A DNA stretch of 52,256 nt from Fidelibacterota bacterium (GTDB lineage Bacteria; Fidelibacterota; Fidelibacteria; Fidelibacterales; Fidelibacteraceae), in the NCBI GenBank assembly GCA_021734505.1, contig JAIPIT010000005.1, positions 1-52,256 of the forward strand. The letters are read 5' to 3'. The translations under genes were made by a program, and so were the position numbers. This document shows positions 1 to 9,126 of the stretch, piece by piece (the stretch's first letter is position 1; each line of letters opens with the position of its first letter). The notes below the pieces were generated by a model. The model was not told the DNA's origin, ran no database searches, and worked only from the letters and a program-made list of their open reading frames with translations.

Positions 1-603
1 GGCGCAGTAGATCGACATAAGGTTAATCCGGATAAGAACCCGCTTAATGATTTTGCTTTCGCAAATAATGGCAAGATCTATCTTGTAAGCGAAAATAAAA
101 TATATTCAACTGATCATGATATGACCAATGAAGCTGATGCAATATTAGACACTAATTACAAATACACAAAATGTGAGGTTTATGATGATAAACTTTATAT
201 TGCATCTACCTATGTTGGCGGCGATACTTTAAGATCACTTGAAAAATCGATCATGGCCTATCCTATCAACACAGATGGAAGTCTTGGGACTGTTGAAGAG
301 GTCATCAATTGGACGGATGATTTTGCCGGATCCATTATCAGCAGCATCACTTTTGATTCTGATGATAGAATGTATGTTGCAACTGCAACCCGTACGCCGA
401 TCTATGTGATCGAACCGGTAGCCGGTTCTTATGCCGAAGGCAATATCAGTTTGCTTTACCCGGTATTGCTGGAGGCGTCTGCTGTTAGTATGCGTTGGGA
501 TTCGGGTAACAATATGGGACTAATTACTGAAGACTCTGAAGGACTCAGATCAGTTAGTCGTTTAAGAATGAGAGCGACTGCTTCACCAAATTATATGCCA
601 TAA
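1..603 (+). CDS. Secreted beta-propeller-like protein, 5'-truncated by the window
   Basis: The reading frame is open from base 1 to a TAA at 601-603, so this is the last 200 residues of a gene that starts upstream; the internal ATG at 121 is probably not the start. The text alternates short aromatic/Gly strands with turns (for example GKIYLVSEN and KLYIAS), as in repeated-blade propeller proteins. The tail ends RMRATASPNYMP and carries no T9SS sorting domain, unlike the next two genes. No catalytic motif is recognised. Function unknown; it may belong to the same secreted-protein group as its neighbours. Confidence 0.6.
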   Translation, partial: GAVDRHKVNPDKNPLNDFAFANNGKIYLVSENKIYSTDHDMTNEADAILDTNYKYTKCEVYDDKLYIASTYVGGDTLRSLEKSIMAYPINTDGSLGTVEEVINWTDDFAGSIISSITFDSDDRMYVATATRTPIYVIEPVAGSYAEGNISLLYPVLLEASAVSMRWDSGNNMGLITEDSEGLRSVSRLRMRATASPNYMP

Positions 604-620
604 ATTATAGTACAAATATA

Positions 621-649
621 TTGCATTTAAAGAGTAAATGTTTTAATCT
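621..649 (+). promoter_or_regulatory. Possible sigma-70-like promoter
   Basis: TTGCAT and TAATCT are separated by 17 bases and lie about 50 bases upstream of the ATG at 699. The match is by eye only, and FCB-group promoters can differ from the E. coli consensus. Confidence 0.3.
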
Positions 650-698
650 TAAGAGTATTTATGAAAATAAAAAGTAAACTAAACAAAAGGAGTTAAGC

Positions 699-2207
699 AT
701 GAAAAAGTTGCTAACTGTCTTGCTTTTGCTATCCGCAGTGCTAGCATTTGCAGGAGAAGGTTATTATTTCGATGAACTGCTCTTCAGCTTTTTGCAAGAA
801 GACAGTGTGTTGGTAAATTACGAATTGGCCGATGGGACCGATGGCGGAAATCAGTTTGGTCCTCATGGTCTCGTAATTGATGCAGCCGGGAAAATGTGGG
901 TTGGCTTTCACAATGGATATAGCCGTCAGCTAGTTGAAGCTGACAATGATACGATTACTCTTCGGGGTGTCCATTGTTTTATGCCTGATGGTACCCCCGC
1001 AACTTTCTCGCCAATTGAATTCTTAGAATTTGAAGATGGCTCAAAAGATACTATTTTTGCAGAAAGTTATGCAAATGGTTCTTGTAAAGGCGTAACATTG
1101 GCTTCCGATGGCAATATCCTCGTTACTTCATGGTCAACTTTGTTTAAGATTGACTATGCAACCGGTGAAGGTATGTTTCGTTGGTATCCTAAAATGGAAT
1201 CCTCTACATATGCACATGCTTCTATGACAGAAGCTGCTATTGATGCCGAATTGGGTCTTGTTTATATCGGTTATGTCGGTGGTGCACAACCAGTTTACGC
1301 TTTAGATGAAGATCTTGCGTTTGTTAGTGTTGCAATTCCTTCTGTACCTTCAACAGACCGCTCAATACTTGCTCGTAGTTTAACTGACGGAACCGGACAG
1401 ATATTTGTAGGTACGATCTGGAGTGGAACCGGAATTCATGTTTATGAATCTGCTGACCCTGAATTTGAAGCCTTTGAAGTTGTTGATACTTTAGCCAATA
1501 TTTCAATGATGGTTGAAGATACGCTCGTTACTTTCAATGGTTGGGTCGAATGTATGGATTGGGTAGATGTGGATGACGGTATCATCATTTATGGTGGATA
1601 TACGGATCCTGTTGTCGTAACAACTAAGGTTAAAAAACCTGTGCATATACACAAATCAAAATGGGTTCTTTACGACTTGAATAATGATATTGAACTTGCT
1701 AGTATCGGTGAGTATTATCCTGCTGCAGTAGCTAATCAAGCTGTACTTGAAATGCCAATAAATGCAGATGTTCCTGTAGATTCTTTAGGCGGACAGCCAA
1801 TGGCTCAAACACCTCGTGGTGCCGCATTTGCAGTTGAAGGCGATCATTATAAATTCTGGCTCATTGATATGGACCTTGGTACTGTTCAAACAGTAACATG
1901 GAAAGCAGACCCTACAGCTATTGGTAGCGATCGTTATGTCCCTTATGGTTTTTCTTTAGAACAAAACTATCCGAATCCTTTCAACCCTACAACATCAATT
2001 TCATTCAACATTCTTGAAAATCTTGAAGTTTCTGTAGACGTTTACGATTTGGCTGGCGCTAAAGTTGCCACAGTATATAATGGCTATATGGAAGCCGGTT
2101 CACATAACATGACCTTCGATGCTTCAGACTTAGCATCAGGTACTTATGTTTATCAGCTGACAGCTGGTAATAATACTGTATCACGTAAGATCACTCTCGT
2201 TAAATAA
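699..2207 (+). CDS. Secreted protein with type IX secretion C-terminal sorting domain
   Basis: This is a 502-residue exported protein. Residues 1-19 form a classical signal peptide (MKKLLTVLLLLSAVLAFAG). The middle is rich in beta-strand text of propeller type (GKMWVGFHNGY, GNILVTSW). From about residue 415 comes a T9SS type A sorting domain with EQNYPNPFNPTTSISF, VYDLAGAKV, ASDLASGTYVY and a terminal SRKITLVK. In this family the tail is recognised by the type IX machinery, and cargo is released or anchored at the cell surface. AAAAGGAG sits a few bases before the ATG. It is a clear paralogue of the next gene. Substrate or ligand is unknown. Confidence 0.8.
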   Translation: MKKLLTVLLLLSAVLAFAGEGYYFDELLFSFLQEDSVLVNYELADGTDGGNQFGPHGLVIDAAGKMWVGFHNGYSRQLVEADNDTITLRGVHCFMPDGTPATFSPIEFLEFEDGSKDTIFAESYANGSCKGVTLASDGNILVTSWSTLFKIDYATGEGMFRWYPKMESSTYAHASMTEAAIDAELGLVYIGYVGGAQPVYALDEDLAFVSVAIPSVPSTDRSILARSLTDGTGQIFVGTIWSGTGIHVYESADPEFEAFEVVDTLANISMMVEDTLVTFNGWVECMDWVDVDDGIIIYGGYTDPVVVTTKVKKPVHIHKSKWVLYDLNNDIELASIGEYYPAAVANQAVLEMPINADVPVDSLGGQPMAQTPRGAAFAVEGDHYKFWLIDMDLGTVQTVTWKADPTAIGSDRYVPYGFSLEQNYPNPFNPTTSISFNILENLEVSVDVYDLAGAKVATVYNGYMEAGSHNMTFDASDLASGTYVYQLTAGNNTVSRKITLVK

Positions 2208-2230
2208 AATAACGAAACATCCTATATATA

Positions 2231-2265
2231 AAAAACCGCTCGCGGCTTGGCGGAGGGTTTTTTTA
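2231..2265 (+). terminator. Rho-independent terminator
   Basis: AAAAACC and a CGC arm pair with GCG and GGTTTTT around a small internal mismatch, followed by a T run. It lies about 25 bases after the stop of the T9SS cargo gene. Confidence 0.65.
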
Positions 2266-2441
2266 TTTTAAAGATCAAAGCGAATAGAATAAAGAAGTAA
2301 AAGCTAACATTTATTAAACTTTAAGTTTAATATTATCTGTTCACACTCCGAACTCCCACACCCTTAAGCATTCTTTATTTGCTGCAATGCAAAAAACATA
2401 GTATCTTTAAAAAAGAAAATTTAGTAATTAATTGAGATAAG

Positions 2442-3962
2442 ATGAAACAGGTTAAACAAAGAAAAAGCAGTCAGATGTTCATAGGGGTCTTCTTCTCGCT
2501 TATCATGATGTTTTCACCCCTTTTTGCGGGTATTCCGGGATATTATTTTCAGCAACTGTTATTCAATTTTGGCGGTGAAGATTCAATATTGGTAAACTCT
2601 GTCGATATTGCCGATAATGATGTTGGAAATCAGGCCGGACCGTATGGAATGATCGTTGATCCCGAAGGAAAGATGTGGATGGGTTTCTATTCCGGTTTTA
2701 GTAATGAAGTTGCAGGCTCTCCCGGTAATTTGATCAAATTGACCGGCATACGTTGTTTTATGCCCGATAGAACGGAAGCTTCATTTTCGCCGATCGAATT
2801 ATTGGAATTTCCCGATGGCAGTAAGGATACTCTCTATGTGGGAAATCCCTTTAATGGCTATTGCAGGGGGATATCAAAAGACGATGATGGAAACATCTTG
2901 TATACTGCCGGACCGACTTTGTACAAGATCGATTACCATGATGGATCGGCCATTGCAAAATGGGATCCCTCAATGGCTGCAAAACCTCTAAGAACCCATG
3001 TGTCGGCCGTTCAGGATTGCAGTTATATTTATTTTGCACCTTATCCGCAGTATGAGCAACTGCATGTTTTGGATTTAGATCTGAATTTTATTTCAGCGGG
3101 AATATCTTTAACTCCAACACTCGAAAACGCTATTCAAGTGAGAACATTGGAAAATGGGACAACTCAATTATTTTCTGCAACTCATAGCAATGGACAAGGG
3201 ATTTTTGTATATGAATCCACAGATCCATCAAGTGTTCCTTTTACTCTTGTTGATACTATCGGTAATTATACAGAGGAAACCGATACGAATATTATTACCT
3301 ATATTGCATGGGCAACCTCCCTGGACTGGGTCAACAAGGTTGAAGGTATATTGTTATTTGGCAATCACAATAGAGCAATGACAACCGTTAATGCCGGAAA
3401 AGCTCCCGCTTCTTCACATGCTGCCCGTTGGGTAGCTATCGATGTGGATACGGATGAAATTCTTTATATGTTTGGGGCTCCCTGGTATGATGTGATAAGT
3501 GGAGACGCTTATGCAAAAGAAGTACTATTTTCTGTTCCGGAAAATTACCTTGGAAATCAGGTGATGGGTATGAAACCCTCTGGTGCGAGTATAAATAATA
3601 TTGATGGAAATATTGAATTTATTTTATCGGATATAGGATTGAATTGTGTTCAAAGTGCATCATTTTCCACTGCAGTATCCAAGGATATATTTATTCCTTA
3701 TAATTTAACTTTGGAACAAAACTACCCCAATCCCTTTAATCCCATGACAAGTATACAATTCGATCTTGAACAAGGCGAAAACGTGATTCTTGATCTCTAC
3801 GATCTAAGTGGGAAAAGAGTCTTAGAGGTGTTTTCAGGCAATCTTGATGCCGGAACTCACAATATGATCTTAGATGCCTCAGATCTTGCCTCAGGCACGT
3901 ATATATACACATTACATACAAGAGTGATGTCGGTCAGTCGAAAAATGACCCTTCTGAAATAA
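2442..3962 (+). CDS. Secreted protein with type IX secretion C-terminal sorting domain (paralogue)
   Basis: This 506-residue protein has a long N-terminus with a hydrophobic signal segment ending near SPLFAG (about residues 14-29). Its body aligns along its length with the gene at 699: GYYFxxLLF, EDS(V/I)LVN, the GNQxGPxG(L/M) block, GKMW(V/M)GF, RCFMPD, FSPIExLEF and DGSKDT recur in the same order. The C-terminal 85 residues are a T9SS type A domain (EQNYPNPFNPMTSIQF, SGKRVLEVF, SGTYIYTL). The pair looks like a tandem duplication. Lpd begins 15 bases after its stop, so the two may be cotranscribed. Molecular function is unknown. Confidence 0.78.
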   Translation: MKQVKQRKSSQMFIGVFFSLIMMFSPLFAGIPGYYFQQLLFNFGGEDSILVNSVDIADNDVGNQAGPYGMIVDPEGKMWMGFYSGFSNEVAGSPGNLIKLTGIRCFMPDRTEASFSPIELLEFPDGSKDTLYVGNPFNGYCRGISKDDDGNILYTAGPTLYKIDYHDGSAIAKWDPSMAAKPLRTHVSAVQDCSYIYFAPYPQYEQLHVLDLDLNFISAGISLTPTLENAIQVRTLENGTTQLFSATHSNGQGIFVYESTDPSSVPFTLVDTIGNYTEETDTNIITYIAWATSLDWVNKVEGILLFGNHNRAMTTVNAGKAPASSHAARWVAIDVDTDEILYMFGAPWYDVISGDAYAKEVLFSVPENYLGNQVMGMKPSGASINNIDGNIEFILSDIGLNCVQSASFSTAVSKDIFIPYNLTLEQNYPNPFNPMTSIQFDLEQGENVILDLYDLSGKRVLEVFSGNLDAGTHNMILDASDLASGTYIYTLHTRVMSVSRKMTLLK

Positions 3963-3977
3963 GGAGTTAGACTTACA

Positions 3978-5369
3978 ATGGAGAAATTTGATCTTGCTGT
4001 TATCGGTTCCGGTCCGGGTGGCTATGTTGCTGCTATTCGCGCAGCACAGCGCGGCTTAAATACGCTTATTATTGAAAAAGAACATATTGGCGGCCTATGT
4101 CTAAATTGGGGCTGTATACCCACAAAAGCCATTATTCGCTCTGTTAATATTCTCCGTGATATTCGCTTCGCAGATGAATTTGGAATTGAAGTAGACGGAT
4201 TTCGCGCGGATATGCCCAAGATCATTGCTCGTTCTCGTGCCGTTGCTGACCGTTTGACCAAAGGGATTGCTTTCTTGTTAAAAAAACATGGCATTACCGT
4301 CATGGAAGGCCATGCTCGTTTAGAGGGAAATTCACGATTAGATATAGAAAAAAATGACCAGCATCATGAATCGATCGAAGCAAAACATATTATTATTGCC
4401 ACCGGAGCACGATCTAAAGCTTTACCCCATATCCCGATTGACGGAAAGAGCGTGATCACTAGCCGGGAAGCACTTGAATTGGATAAATTGCCCGGATCAA
4501 TGGCGATCATGGGGGCGGGTGCCATCGGTATCGAGTTTGCTTATATTTATAAACATTTGGGAGTTGATGTGACGATCATAGAGGCTCTTGATTCACTCTT
4601 GCCAAACGAAGATGCAGATATTTCGCAAGAATTATACAAGCAATTCAAAAAGCAGAAGATCAAAGCACTGGTTTCGACGAAGGTCATGAAAATGGAGAAA
4701 GGCGTTGAAGATATTACGCTGACACTGGAAGGACCGAAGGGCGAAAGCGAATTGAAGGTTGATGTGCTGCTTTCTGCCGTGGGTGTAACACCTAATACAG
4801 AAGACCTTGGACTTGAAAAGGCAGGCGTAAAAACCGAAAGAGGCTCTATTCTGGTAAATGAATATCAGGAAACGAACGTAAAGGGTATTTATGCTATCGG
4901 AGATGTAGCCGGTGCGCCATGTTTGGCCCATAAAGCAAGTAAAGAAGCATTGATCGCGATCGACCATATTCAAGGCAAAGAAGTGAAGGCTTTAAATAAA
5001 GACCATATTCCGGGATGTACTTATTGTGAGCCCCAAATAGCTTCTGTCGGATTGCGGGAACAAGATGCCCTTGAAATGGATATGGATTATGAAGTATCGA
5101 AGGTATATTATCGGGCGATCGGTAAAGCGGTTGCCAGTGGACATATTGACGGATTTATGAAATTTGTGGTAGACCGGGAGACGAAAAAAATACTCGGTGC
5201 TCATTGCATTGGCGCAGAAGCGACGGAATTGATCGCGGAACTTACCCTGGCATTAAGTCAGGGAATGACGGTTCATGAGTTAGCGGAAACCATTCACGCA
5301 CATCCGACACTCTCGGAACTGATCATGGAAACCGCAGAGAACGCTCTTGGAGAGGCGATCCATGTCTGA
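3978..5369 (+). CDS. lpdA: Dihydrolipoyl dehydrogenase (E3)
   Basis: This flavoprotein reoxidises the dihydrolipoyl group of 2-oxoacid dehydrogenase or glycine cleavage complexes with NAD+. The 463 residues are the normal family length. GSGPGGYVAA (10-19) binds FAD, GLCLNWGCIP carries the redox pair C41/C46, GAGAIGIEFA is the NAD Rossmann motif, YAIGDV is the second FAD motif, and HAHPTLSE near the end holds the catalytic His-Glu. AAGGAG precedes the ATG. No E1 or E2 gene lies nearby, so the partner complex cannot be read from this window. Confidence 0.95.
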   Translation: MEKFDLAVIGSGPGGYVAAIRAAQRGLNTLIIEKEHIGGLCLNWGCIPTKAIIRSVNILRDIRFADEFGIEVDGFRADMPKIIARSRAVADRLTKGIAFLLKKHGITVMEGHARLEGNSRLDIEKNDQHHESIEAKHIIIATGARSKALPHIPIDGKSVITSREALELDKLPGSMAIMGAGAIGIEFAYIYKHLGVDVTIIEALDSLLPNEDADISQELYKQFKKQKIKALVSTKVMKMEKGVEDITLTLEGPKGESELKVDVLLSAVGVTPNTEDLGLEKAGVKTERGSILVNEYQETNVKGIYAIGDVAGAPCLAHKASKEALIAIDHIQGKEVKALNKDHIPGCTYCEPQIASVGLREQDALEMDMDYEVSKVYYRAIGKAVASGHIDGFMKFVVDRETKKILGAHCIGAEATELIAELTLALSQGMTVHELAETIHAHPTLSELIMETAENALGEAIHV

Positions 5370-5685
5370 TAAATGTTATTTATTATCGTTCTATGTTCCT
5401 GAAGAGGAGCTTGAAGCGGTTCTTGAGGCGGTTTTTTCAGCCGGTGCGGGGAAATATAAAGATTATGACCGATGTGCCTGGACAAGCAGGGGGATGGGGA
5501 GATTCCGCCCCTTAGAGAACAGTAATCCCTTTATCGGAAGATGTAATGAAGATACAAAACTTACTGAGATCAAGGTCGAGTGTATTGTGAAAGAAGAAAA
5601 ATTACAGGCGGTGAAAAAAGCACTTTTAAAGGCACATCCCTATGAAGAACCGGCCTATCATATTATTGTGACAAATGTCATATAA
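5362..5685 (+). CDS. COG3323 / NIF3-associated (YqfO insert-like) small protein
   Basis: This 107-residue protein resembles the stand-alone form of the CutA-like domain inserted in NIF3/YqfO proteins. The C-terminal AHPYEEPAYHI is the signature; GAGKYKDYDRC and the GRFRPLE stretch are the other typical blocks. The ATG at 5362 is chosen over an upstream in-frame TTG because GGAGAGG lies just before it. It overlaps the end of lpd by 8 bases, which suggests translational coupling. The family is structurally PII/CutA-like and its biochemical role is not settled. Confidence 0.75.
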   Translation: MSDKCYLLSFYVPEEELEAVLEAVFSAGAGKYKDYDRCAWTSRGMGRFRPLENSNPFIGRCNEDTKLTEIKVECIVKEEKLQAVKKALLKAHPYEEPAYHIIVTNVI

Positions 5686-5697
5686 AATCGAATTGTA

Positions 5698-5726
5698 TTG
5701 TACAAAGATACCATATTGGTTATATT
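5698..5726 (+). promoter_or_regulatory. Candidate promoter for the parAB / V-ATPase run
   Basis: TTGTAC and TATATT are separated by exactly 17 bases, 26 bases ahead of the parA start. It is the only gap of that size upstream of the next eleven closely packed genes. Confidence 0.4.
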
Positions 5727-5752
5727 TAACGATACGCTAAAAAGTGGGACAA

Positions 5753-6517
5753 ATGGGAAAAATAGTCGTTATAGCAAATCAAAAAGGAGGAGTGGGTAAA
5801 ACCACGACCGCCATCAACCTGTCTTCATCACTGGCCGTGATGGAAAAACGAATTCTTCTTGTTGATATTGATCCTCAGGCAAATGCTTCTTCAGGTTTAG
5901 GTTTGGATATAGCGAATATTGATAAAACCATTTATGATGTGTTGTTGGAGACAATTCCCTATACGGAAGCAATTCAAAAGACCTTTTTAGAATATCTTGA
6001 TATTTTACCGGCCAATCAGGATCTTGTCGGGGCAGAGATCGAAATGGTCAATATGATGTCCCGCGAAACGCGCCTGCGTAAAGTTCTGAAAAATGCCAGA
6101 AAAGAATACGATTATATATTTATTGATTGCCCGCCTTCACTTAATCTTTTAACCGTAAACAGTTTTACGGCGGGAGATTCTGTGCTGATCCCCATTCAAT
6201 GTGAATACTTTGCGTTGGAAGGCTTGACGCAGCTCCTGAATACGATACGTCTCATTCAGAAAAATTTGAATCCCAATCTTGATCTTGAAGGAATAATTCT
6301 TACGATGTACGATTCCCGGCTCAATCTTAGTAAAATGGTTGAAGAAGAAGTTCGTAAGTATTTTGGCGATAAAGTCTATAAAACAATTATATCCCGAAAT
6401 GTACGACTCGGTGAAGCACCAAGCTACGGACAGCCTATCATTTCTTTTGACATTCATTCATCGGGTGCCATGAACTACATGAAATTGGCCGAGGAGTTCA
6501 TCAATGGTAAAAAATAA
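5753..6517 (+). CDS. parA: Chromosome partitioning ATPase ParA/Soj
   Basis: ParA forms ATP-dependent dimers on the nucleoid and moves ParB-parS complexes. With ATG 5753 the protein is 254 residues and begins MGKIVVIANQKGGVGKTTT, the usual start of the family; an upstream GTG at 5744 would add only three residues. The deviant Walker A KGGVGKTT is at 11-18, Walker A' DIDPQ at 38-42, and IDCPPSL is the Walker B region. The C-terminus overlaps parB by 14 bases. Length and lack of an N-terminal HTH indicate the chromosomal type. Confidence 0.95.
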   Translation: MGKIVVIANQKGGVGKTTTAINLSSSLAVMEKRILLVDIDPQANASSGLGLDIANIDKTIYDVLLETIPYTEAIQKTFLEYLDILPANQDLVGAEIEMVNMMSRETRLRKVLKNARKEYDYIFIDCPPSLNLLTVNSFTAGDSVLIPIQCEYFALEGLTQLLNTIRLIQKNLNPNLDLEGIILTMYDSRLNLSKMVEEEVRKYFGDKVYKTIISRNVRLGEAPSYGQPIISFDIHSSGAMNYMKLAEEFINGKK

Positions 6518-7388
6518 AGCACTTGGACGTGGAATTGAAGTCCTTATTCCAACTTTTCAAACCGAAGACAGGGAAGTTCAGGATACTCCGATCAAAGAGA
6601 TAAGTATTCATGATATCAAACCTAATCCTTATCAGCCAAGACGTGAGTTTGCTCCTGAAGAACTAAAAGAACTTGCTCAGTCCATTCGTGAAAAAGGACT
6701 GATCTCTCCGATAACCGTGACCGAACAGGGGAACGATTATATTCTGGTTGCCGGTGAACGTCGTTTGCGCGCCTGCAAGCAACTTGGCATGGAAACCATC
6801 CCAACGTATTTCCGTACCGTTGAAAGTGATGAAGAATTAATGGAGCTGGCATTGATCGAAAATGTGCAGCGTGAAAACTTGAATCCCATTGAAGAAGCAA
6901 TGGCATACCGAGCACTTATCGAGCGCTATGGATTGTCTCAGGAAACTGTTGCGGAACGTATCGGAAAAAAACGCAGTACCATTACAAATAGCCTGCGCTT
7001 ATTAAAACTTCCACAAGAAATTAGAGAAAGTCTTATTCAAAATGAGATCAGTTCAGGGCATGCTCGTGCCATTTTAGCTGCTGACGGTTCTCCTGCTATG
7101 ATCCGGGTCTGGCAGCAAGTTATTAAAAGGGGACTCAGTGTACGTGAAGCTGAAAAATTAACCAGTAAAAACAGTGATGCAGTATCAAAGAACAACAAAG
7201 CCACTGCTTTGGCAAAAAAAGACCCTGCTGTATTAAAACTTGAAAATTCGCTTCAACAATCATTGGGCACAAAAGTTAGGATCAAGCACCGTAAACCCGG
7301 TGGTACAATAGAGATCACATATTATTCCACAGAGGACCTGGAGCGTATCCTGGATATCGTGGAATCCGGAACCCATGAAAACAGATAA
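6504..7388 (+). CDS. parB: Chromosome partitioning protein ParB (CTPase/DNA-binding)
   Basis: ParB loads at parS and spreads as a CTP-dependent clamp. The 294 residues contain NPYQPR (41-46), the nucleotide-binding GERRLRA (84-90), ENVQRENLNPIEEA, and the KorB-like helix-turn-helix (about 130-170, IGKKRSTITNSLRLLKLP), then a C-terminal dimerisation segment. All the hallmark motifs are intact. The gene overlaps parA upstream and the peptidase gene downstream by 14 bases each. I saw no good parS palindrome in this window. Confidence 0.95.
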   Translation: MVKNKALGRGIEVLIPTFQTEDREVQDTPIKEISIHDIKPNPYQPRREFAPEELKELAQSIREKGLISPITVTEQGNDYILVAGERRLRACKQLGMETIPTYFRTVESDEELMELALIENVQRENLNPIEEAMAYRALIERYGLSQETVAERIGKKRSTITNSLRLLKLPQEIRESLIQNEISSGHARAILAADGSPAMIRVWQQVIKRGLSVREAEKLTSKNSDAVSKNNKATALAKKDPAVLKLENSLQQSLGTKVRIKHRKPGGTIEITYYSTEDLERILDIVESGTHENR

Positions 7389-8127
7389 AGTTACATTTAT
7401 CTATGTTCCCCTTAAAGGGGGAGAACAAAGAACCCTTACTCTTCATCATCGTTTATTTACGTTAATAAAGGTCGTTCTGCTAATATGCCTGTTACTTCTG
7501 ATCATTTCTTATGGGATCTTAATTCCCCGCGCAAACAAATACACCGATTACAAAGATAAGATCAATACTTACAAAGCTCAGGAAACGCAATTGCGCCAAC
7601 TGTTGGAAAATGTAAACGAAATGAAGCAATTCAATACATACATGCGAGAATTGCTTGGTTTGGAACTGACATCCGGATCATCATCCGATTACTCAGCTTT
7701 GATCGAAGCCAGCGGTGGTCAACAGGATGAACAATTTTTATCCGGATGCCCCGAATTAGCTCCTGCAAAAGGATTGATCACAAAGAAATTTATGAGTGGT
7801 CCACGCAAACATTATGGCATAGATATTGGAGGCAAGATCGGTGATCCCATTCTTGCTTCAGCCGCAGGTTTGGTTGTGTTTGCGGGCTGGACGCCTGAAC
7901 TGGGAAATATGGTTGTCATTTTACATGCTGATGATTATATTACCGTTTACGGTCATAACGACCGTTTAAATGTTCAGGAAAGGCAGAGGGTAAAGAAAGG
8001 CGATCTCATCGCTTTATTGGGTGAAACGGGCTATAGTATGGGTCCGCATCTGCATTTCGAAGTATGGCATCACGGCCTTGCTTTAGACCCCCAAACGGTC
8101 ATTCTGGAATACAAGAACAAAAATTGA
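7375..8127 (+). CDS. Membrane-anchored M23 (LytM) peptidoglycan endopeptidase
   Basis: This 250-residue protein probably cleaves peptidoglycan cross-links from the periplasmic face. One membrane segment (about 31-50) follows a short cytoplasmic N-terminus, then a short coiled stretch, then the LytM domain from about 132. Zinc ligands H146, D150 and H227 and catalytic H194 and H225 are all present (HYGID, YGHND, GPHLHFE), so it should be active. Placement directly before a bactofilin gene matches the known pairing of M23 enzymes with bactofilins in cell-shape control (for example LmdC). Confidence 0.9.
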   Translation: MKTDKVTFIYVPLKGGEQRTLTLHHRLFTLIKVVLLICLLLLIISYGILIPRANKYTDYKDKINTYKAQETQLRQLLENVNEMKQFNTYMRELLGLELTSGSSSDYSALIEASGGQQDEQFLSGCPELAPAKGLITKKFMSGPRKHYGIDIGGKIGDPILASAAGLVVFAGWTPELGNMVVILHADDYITVYGHNDRLNVQERQRVKKGDLIALLGETGYSMGPHLHFEVWHHGLALDPQTVILEYKNKN

Positions 8128-8138
8128 GGACAAATATT

Positions 8139-8513
8139 ATGCAAACAAAAGAAAAGCCTACCTACACAATCATTGGAACAACCACAGTCATAGACGGACC
8201 TGTTCATGTTAATGGCGATATCATTATCGGAGGTACCATTAAGAGCAATATTGACGCAAAAGGTATTGTACGTATTCCCGAAGGTGGACTGGTTGATGGA
8301 AACATCAGGGCAAGAGAAGTTCATCTGAATGGTCGGGTAACTAAAGGTATCTATGCCGATGAAAAAATTGTCCTGGGCATTAAATCTGAATTTTCCGGTG
8401 AATTGGTCACAAAGAAATTGGTTGTAGAAGAAGGTGCTCAGATCTCCGGGAAAATGCAGGTAACCGAAAAGAAAGCAAATAAAATCATTGAATCAGTAAA
8501 TGAATCAGAATAG
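8139..8513 (+). CDS. Bactofilin family cytoskeletal protein
   Basis: Bactofilins polymerise without nucleotide into filaments that scaffold envelope enzymes and, in Myxococcus, the ParABS system. The ATG at 8139 (MQTKEKPTYTIIG) has GAGGA upstream and gives 124 residues; the same frame extends upstream inside the peptidase gene, but that part is out of frame with it and not bactofilin-like. The core is a right-handed beta-helix text: TVIDGPVHVNGDIIIGGTI, then VHLNGRV and LVVEEGAQISGKM. A short charged tail ends the protein. Confidence 0.9.
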   Translation: MQTKEKPTYTIIGTTTVIDGPVHVNGDIIIGGTIKSNIDAKGIVRIPEGGLVDGNIRAREVHLNGRVTKGIYADEKIVLGIKSEFSGELVTKKLVVEEGAQISGKMQVTEKKANKIIESVNESE

Positions 8514-8521
8514 GAGATAGA

Positions 8522-9112
8522 ATGAACGTCAAACTTGACAGCCTGATAGAAAAAATTAAAGCTGATGGGGTTGATGCAGCGAAAAAGCAGGCAGAAGAAA
8601 TTATCACTGCCACGAATAAAAACGCTGATGAGATCATTAAAAAAGCTAAAGATCAAGCTGAGCAATTCCAAAAAAATGCCGAATCTGAAGCAAAAGCATA
8701 TCAAAAAAATGCAGAGATCGCTATTCAGCAGGCTGCTCGCGATACGGTTCTTGTATTAAAAGAAAAGATCACAGCTATTCTTGAACAAGCATTACTTACG
8801 GATATAGATAAGGCCATGGACAAGGATTTCCTTAAAAATCTCATCGTGAAAATTGCCGGTGTATGGGCAAAAGACGGTGATGTAGAAGTTCTTGTAAATG
8901 GTGTTGATGTTGATGCACTCATGGCACAATTGAAAAGCGCGTTGACGAACAACGTGAAGAGCACAATAGAAGTCAAATTGGATAGGAAGATCAGCAACGG
9001 ATTTCGCATCGGTAAAAAAGGAGACAACCTTTTTTATGATTTTACCGATGAAAGTATCCTTGAAGCTCTTCGGGTTTTTCTTAATCCGAAATTGGCAGAG
9101 ATCCTTAAGTAA
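8522..9112 (+). CDS. atpE: V/A-type ATPase subunit E (peripheral stalk)
   Basis: This subunit forms part of the peripheral stalk that holds the A/B hexamer still against the rotor. In 196 residues, the first 95 are a long Lys/Glu/Ala coiled coil (KKQAEEII, KAKDQAEQF) and the rest is the globular C-terminal domain. It starts 8 bases after bactofilin, so the two are very probably cotranscribed. Assignment rests on architecture plus position as first gene of the ATPase set. Confidence 0.85.
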   Translation: MNVKLDSLIEKIKADGVDAAKKQAEEIITATNKNADEIIKKAKDQAEQFQKNAESEAKAYQKNAEIAIQQAARDTVLVLKEKITAILEQALLTDIDKAMDKDFLKNLIVKIAGVWAKDGDVEVLVNGVDVDALMAQLKSALTNNVKSTIEVKLDRKISNGFRIGKKGDNLFYDFTDESILEALRVFLNPKLAEILK

Positions 9113-9126
9113 CGAGTTATCATCTA

